Assembly: GCA_027532775.1 (NCBI GenBank)
Contig: JAPZTO010000002.1
Span: 620,001 to 684,000, forward strand
From: Beijerinckiaceae bacterium
GTDB taxonomy: Bacteria; Pseudomonadota; Alphaproteobacteria; Rhizobiales; Beijerinckiaceae
Direction of reading: 5' to 3'
DNA: 64,000 nt
In this document: piece by piece, positions 61,215-64,000 of the stretch
How the letters are laid out: each line of letters opens with the position of its first letter
Numbering within the stretch: the first letter of the stretch is position 1
The notes under the pieces: generated by a model
Seen by the model: only the letters and a program-made list of their open reading frames with translations
What the model was told of the DNA's origin: nothing
Database searches by the model: none
Program-made: the position numbers and the translations under genes

Positions 61215-63059
61215 TCAGACGAGTTTCTGGGCCTTGCGCGCAGCGTCATAGGCCTTGCGGGCGGCCTTGACCGCCGGCCGGGCCGAGACTTCCGGCACCG
61301 CGACATCCCACCAGTGCCCGCCAATCCCCGAGCCTTCGGAAGGGTCGGTCTCGATCACGATGACCTCCGTCTGGCGCGAGCGGCGGGCCTTTTTCAGGGC
61401 CGTCTCGAGGCCCGAAAGGCTGCTGACTTTGGTCGCTTTCGCCCCGAGGCTGCGAGCATGGGCGACGAAATCGATCGCCGGCAGAGTCACATGGCGGGCT
61501 GTGCTGAGAAGATTGTTGAAGCTGGCCGAGCCGGTTGCGCGCTGGAGACGGTCAATGCAGCCATAGCCGCCATTGTCCAACAGCACGATTGTCAGCTTGA
61601 GGCCAAGCATGACCGAGGTGGCGAGTTCCGAATTCATCATCAGGTAGGAGCCATCGCCGACCATGACGAAGACCTCGCGTTCCGGTTCGGCCATTTTGAC
61701 GCCGAGGCCGCCGGCAATCTCGTAACCCATGGTCGAGAAGCCATATTCGAGATGGTAGCCGCCGGGGGCGCCGGCCTCCCAGAGCTTGTGAAGCTCTCCC
61801 GGCAGGCCACCAGCCGCACAGACCACCACATCGGTCTTGCGGCTCTGGCGCAGAACAGCTCCGATCACCGCCGGATCCCGAGGGCGCGAGGCGGCGACCG
61901 GTGCGAGACTGGCCGCCGCCTCGGCATTCCAGGCCGTCCGGGCGGCGCGGGCCGTCTCGCTCCAGCCAACCGGAGCTGACCAGCCGGCCAGCCCTGCCGA
62001 GAGTTCGGCGAGGCCTTCCTCGGCGTCGCAGACCAGCGGCAGCGCACCATGCTTGCCGGCATCGAAGGCCTGAACATTGAGTCCGATCAGGCGCATGGCA
62101 GGGTTTTCGAACAGGCTGCGCGAGCCGGTCGTGAAATCCTGCAGCCGCGTGCCAATGGCGAGTACGCAATCCGCCTGCCGGGCGAGATGGTTGGCCGCGC
62201 TGGTGCCGGTAACGCCGATCGCGCCCATGGCCAAAGCATGGTCGCGCGGCATGGCGCCCTTTCCGGCCTGCGTTTCCGCCACGGGAATGCCTGCCTTCGC
62301 CGCAAAACGCGCAAGCCGCCCCTCGGCGCCGGAATAGAGCATACCACCGCCGGCAATGATCAGCGGCGCCTTCGCTGCCTTCAGGGCTTCCAAGGCGGCC
62401 TGAAGCTCGCTGCGGGCCGGGCGGGGGCGGCGCGGCTCGCGCAGGCCCGGCGAGAAGAAGCTTTCCGGCCAATCATGGGCCTCGGCCTGGACATCCTGGC
62501 AGAAAGCCAGCGTAACGGGGCCGCATTCGGCGGGGTCGGTCAGCACGTCGAGCGCGCGCGGCAGGCTGGCCAGCAATTGCTCCGGGCGGGTAATCCGGTC
62601 GAAGAAGCGCGAGACCGGGCGAAAGCAATCATTGGCCGAGACGGTGGCGTCGGCAAAGCTTTCGACCTGCTGGAGCACCGGGTCCGGCCGGCGGCTGGCA
62701 TAGACATCGCCCGGAATCAGCAGCACCGGCAGCCGGTTCACATGGGCCAGAGCAGCGGCAGTGACCATATTGGTCGCGCCCGGCCCGATCGAGGAGGTGC
62801 AGGCCATCATCCGGCGACGGCGGCTCTGCTTGGCGAACGCGATGGCGGCAAGGGCCATGGCCTGCTCGTTATGGGCGCGGAAGGTGGGCAAGGCCTCGCC
62901 GCTTTCGGCCAGGGCTTCGCCCATACCGGCGACATTGCCATGGCCGAAAATCGCCCAAATGCCGGCAAAAAGCGGCAATTCGCGTCCGTCGATCCGCGTG
63001 TACTGCGCCGCGAGATAGCGGACCATCGCCTGCGCGGCCGTGAGACGAATGGTGGTCAT
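61215..63059 (-). CDS. iolD: 3D-(3,5/4)-trihydroxycyclohexane-1,2-dione hydrolase
   Basis: A 614-residue thiamine-diphosphate enzyme starting MTTIRLTAAQAMVRYLAAQY. Features are GIWAIFGHGNVAGMGEAL and the RAHNEQAMALAAIAFAK segment with the cofactor-activating glutamate region, SSIGPGATNMVTAAALAHVNRLPVLLIPGD, and the ThDP motif VMVGDGSYLMMNSELATS (GDG...N). It opens the inositol-derived ring. Its start overlaps the iolC stop by ATGA. Confidence 0.96.
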   Translation of the reverse strand: MTTIRLTAAQAMVRYLAAQYTRIDGRELPLFAGIWAIFGHGNVAGMGEALAESGEALPTFRAHNEQAMALAAIAFAKQSRRRRMMACTSSIGPGATNMVTAAALAHVNRLPVLLIPGDVYASRRPDPVLQQVESFADATVSANDCFRPVSRFFDRITRPEQLLASLPRALDVLTDPAECGPVTLAFCQDVQAEAHDWPESFFSPGLREPRRPRPARSELQAALEALKAAKAPLIIAGGGMLYSGAEGRLARFAAKAGIPVAETQAGKGAMPRDHALAMGAIGVTGTSAANHLARQADCVLAIGTRLQDFTTGSRSLFENPAMRLIGLNVQAFDAGKHGALPLVCDAEEGLAELSAGLAGWSAPVGWSETARAARTAWNAEAAASLAPVAASRPRDPAVIGAVLRQSRKTDVVVCAAGGLPGELHKLWEAGAPGGYHLEYGFSTMGYEIAGGLGVKMAEPEREVFVMVGDGSYLMMNSELATSVMLGLKLTIVLLDNGGYGCIDRLQRATGSASFNNLLSTARHVTLPAIDFVAHARSLGAKATKVSSLSGLETALKKARRSRQTEVIVIETDPSEGSGIGGHWWDVAVPEVSARPAVKAARKAYDAARKAQKLV

Positions 63060-64000
63060 GGCTGCTCCTCCGCCTGTTCCCAGGCTGTGACCAGCCGGGC
63101 AAGCCCTGCCGCCATCGCCGTGATGGCGCCTTCATCATCGATCGCGCCCGAGAGCCAGTCCCGTGCGGGTTGCGCGAAGATCGTGCGTCCGACTGCGAAA
63201 CCACGCACGGATTTCGCGCTGCGCGCCAGCTGGAAATTCGCAGCGAGCGCGGATTCAGGGGCGTCGAGCCCCAGCAGCAGCACGCCACGGCACCAGGGAT
63301 CCTCGCGGGCGATCACGGTGTCGATGGCCGCCCAGGCGGCTTGATCGACCTGCGGCTCGAGTTTCCACCAATCCGGCCGGATGCCGAGGGCATAAAGCCG
63401 CTCGAGGATCGAGGCGATGGTGTGCGTTCCGACAGGGCCATGGCGCGAGGCGATAATCTCCACCAGCACTTCCCGGCCTACCTGCCGGCAGGTCCGGGCT
63501 ACGCGCAACAGCATGGCCTCCTGCTCGGACCGCAGGGTTTCCGGATCCTCCGGGTGGTAGAAGCACAGGACTTTCGCGACATGGTCGACCGGCCATTCCA
63601 TGAGTTCTGTGCCCAGCGCACCGGCCTCCTCGCATTCGAGGGACAACGGCCGGGACCCGGGCTTTTCGAGCGGGCGGGCAACCCAGAAGCCGTGGTCACG
63701 GGCACGGAAAAGCGCCTCGCGGCCATAGGTGCCGTCCAGCAGCATGCCGAAACCGGGCCGCCCGGCAGCCACGCGCGCGGCTGCCGCGACCGCAAGGGTC
63801 TTGAAGGCGGTGATGCGCCCGCGCGGGGCGCCGAGGGCGTCGGCCATCTCCTCGAGCTGGGCACGGTGATCAATGGCAAGAGCGAGCAGCGGTGTCGCCA
63901 CGACGCGGCGGGTGGTGGCCCAATGGATGTGGTTGATCGCTTCGTCGCGCCGCAGGGCCCGATGGGGCGAGCCGTTCTTCAGGAAGAACTGAAGTTCCGC
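63056..64000 (-). CDS. iolC: 5-Dehydro-2-deoxygluconokinase, C-terminal DUF2090 portion (partial)
   Basis: The frame is open to the window end, so only the last 314 residues are seen. They begin ELQFFLKNGSPHRALRRDEAINHIHWATTRR and continue with LLALAIDHRAQLEEMADALG, MLLDGTYGREALF and VKVLCFYHPEDPE-like VAKVLCFYHPEDPE, characteristic of the DUF2090 domain fused behind the IolC sugar kinase in proteobacteria. This domain is thought to act as the 5-dehydro-2-deoxyphosphogluconate aldolase. The kinase domain itself lies outside. It is coupled to iolD by a 4-base overlap. Confidence 0.93.
   Translation of the reverse strand, partial: AELQFFLKNGSPHRALRRDEAINHIHWATTRRVVATPLLALAIDHRAQLEEMADALGAPRGRITAFKTLAVAAAARVAAGRPGFGMLLDGTYGREALFRARDHGFWVARPLEKPGSRPLSLECEEAGALGTELMEWPVDHVAKVLCFYHPEDPETLRSEQEAMLLRVARTCRQVGREVLVEIIASRHGPVGTHTIASILERLYALGIRPDWWKLEPQVDQAAWAAIDTVIAREDPWCRGVLLLGLDAPESALAANFQLARSAKSVRGFAVGRTIFAQPARDWLSGAIDDEGAITAMAAGLARLVTAWEQAEEQP

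Overview
This is a high-GC chromosomal segment (codons strongly G/C-ending throughout) from an alphaproteobacterium. The best guess is the Hyphomicrobiales (Rhizobiales), based on an IolC fused to a C-terminal DUF2090 domain, paired DUF2126-transglutaminase and permuted ATP-grasp/alpha-E genes, MASE1-kinase/FixJ-type signalling and many periplasmic-binding-protein transporters. I see no rRNA, tRNA, phage, insertion sequence or CRISPR array. About 53 genes fill the window, and nearly all adjacent gene ends are tight.

Layout. (1) 1-6.5 kb: a leftward operon with a CaiB/BaiF CoA-transferase (cut by the window edge), a DctPQM TRAP transporter, a 3-hydroxyisobutyrate-dehydrogenase-type reductase and an amidohydrolase/lactonase. 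It diverges, across a GntR-like palindrome, from a 2-keto-3-deoxyarabonate-dehydratase-like gene. Together these look like sugar-acid uptake and breakdown. (2) 6.5-15.4 kb: a TMEM43-family membrane protein, then a rightward row of a class III nucleotide cyclase with TPRs, a vanadium-haloperoxidase/PAP2 enzyme with a 14-fold Leu-Asn-Gly repeat, and an unsecreted subtilase. A convergent Crp-type regulator with a cAMP-binding signature follows, then a GntP-like permease. A CRP-like palindrome lies upstream of the cyclase. (3) 15.5-18.3 kb: a secreted GH5 glucanase and a polytopic membrane protein. (4) 18.5-29.6 kb: a Pot-type ABC transporter translationally coupled to cyclic-amide/ureide catabolism genes (PuuE-like hydrolase, amidase, hydantoin-racemase-like protein, dihydropyrimidinase), a DUF3225 protein, and a FixJ-type response regulator with a MASE1 histidine kinase.

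(5) 29.6-34.5 kb: a ugpBAEC glycerol-3-phosphate importer with an extra secreted protein inside the operon and a three-unit Pho box at its promoter. (6) 34.7-41.6 kb: phnDCEE phosphonate-type importer and a TAXI-type TRAP pair. (7) 41.9-49.8 kb: YCII and ankyrin proteins, then the transglutaminase-DUF2126 / ATP-grasp-alpha-E / transglutaminase operon. (8) 49.8-52.7 kb: marR and a divergent aromatic FAD monooxygenase, separated by a 91-bp tandem array that repeats the marR start region and by a promoter whose spacer is a perfect palindrome. (9) 52.7-64 kb: dinB, glutathione-dependent formaldehyde dehydrogenase, a ferric/2-aminoethylphosphonate-type ABC importer, and iolCDEB for inositol catabolism (iolC cut by the window edge).

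Most striking: the possible cAMP circuit with two unusual effectors in region 2, the self-copying leader of marR in region 8, GC-rich hairpins placed after the binding-protein gene in five separate transport operons, and a hydantoin-racemase homologue lacking both catalytic cysteines. All functions are inferred from sequence recognition without database searches.
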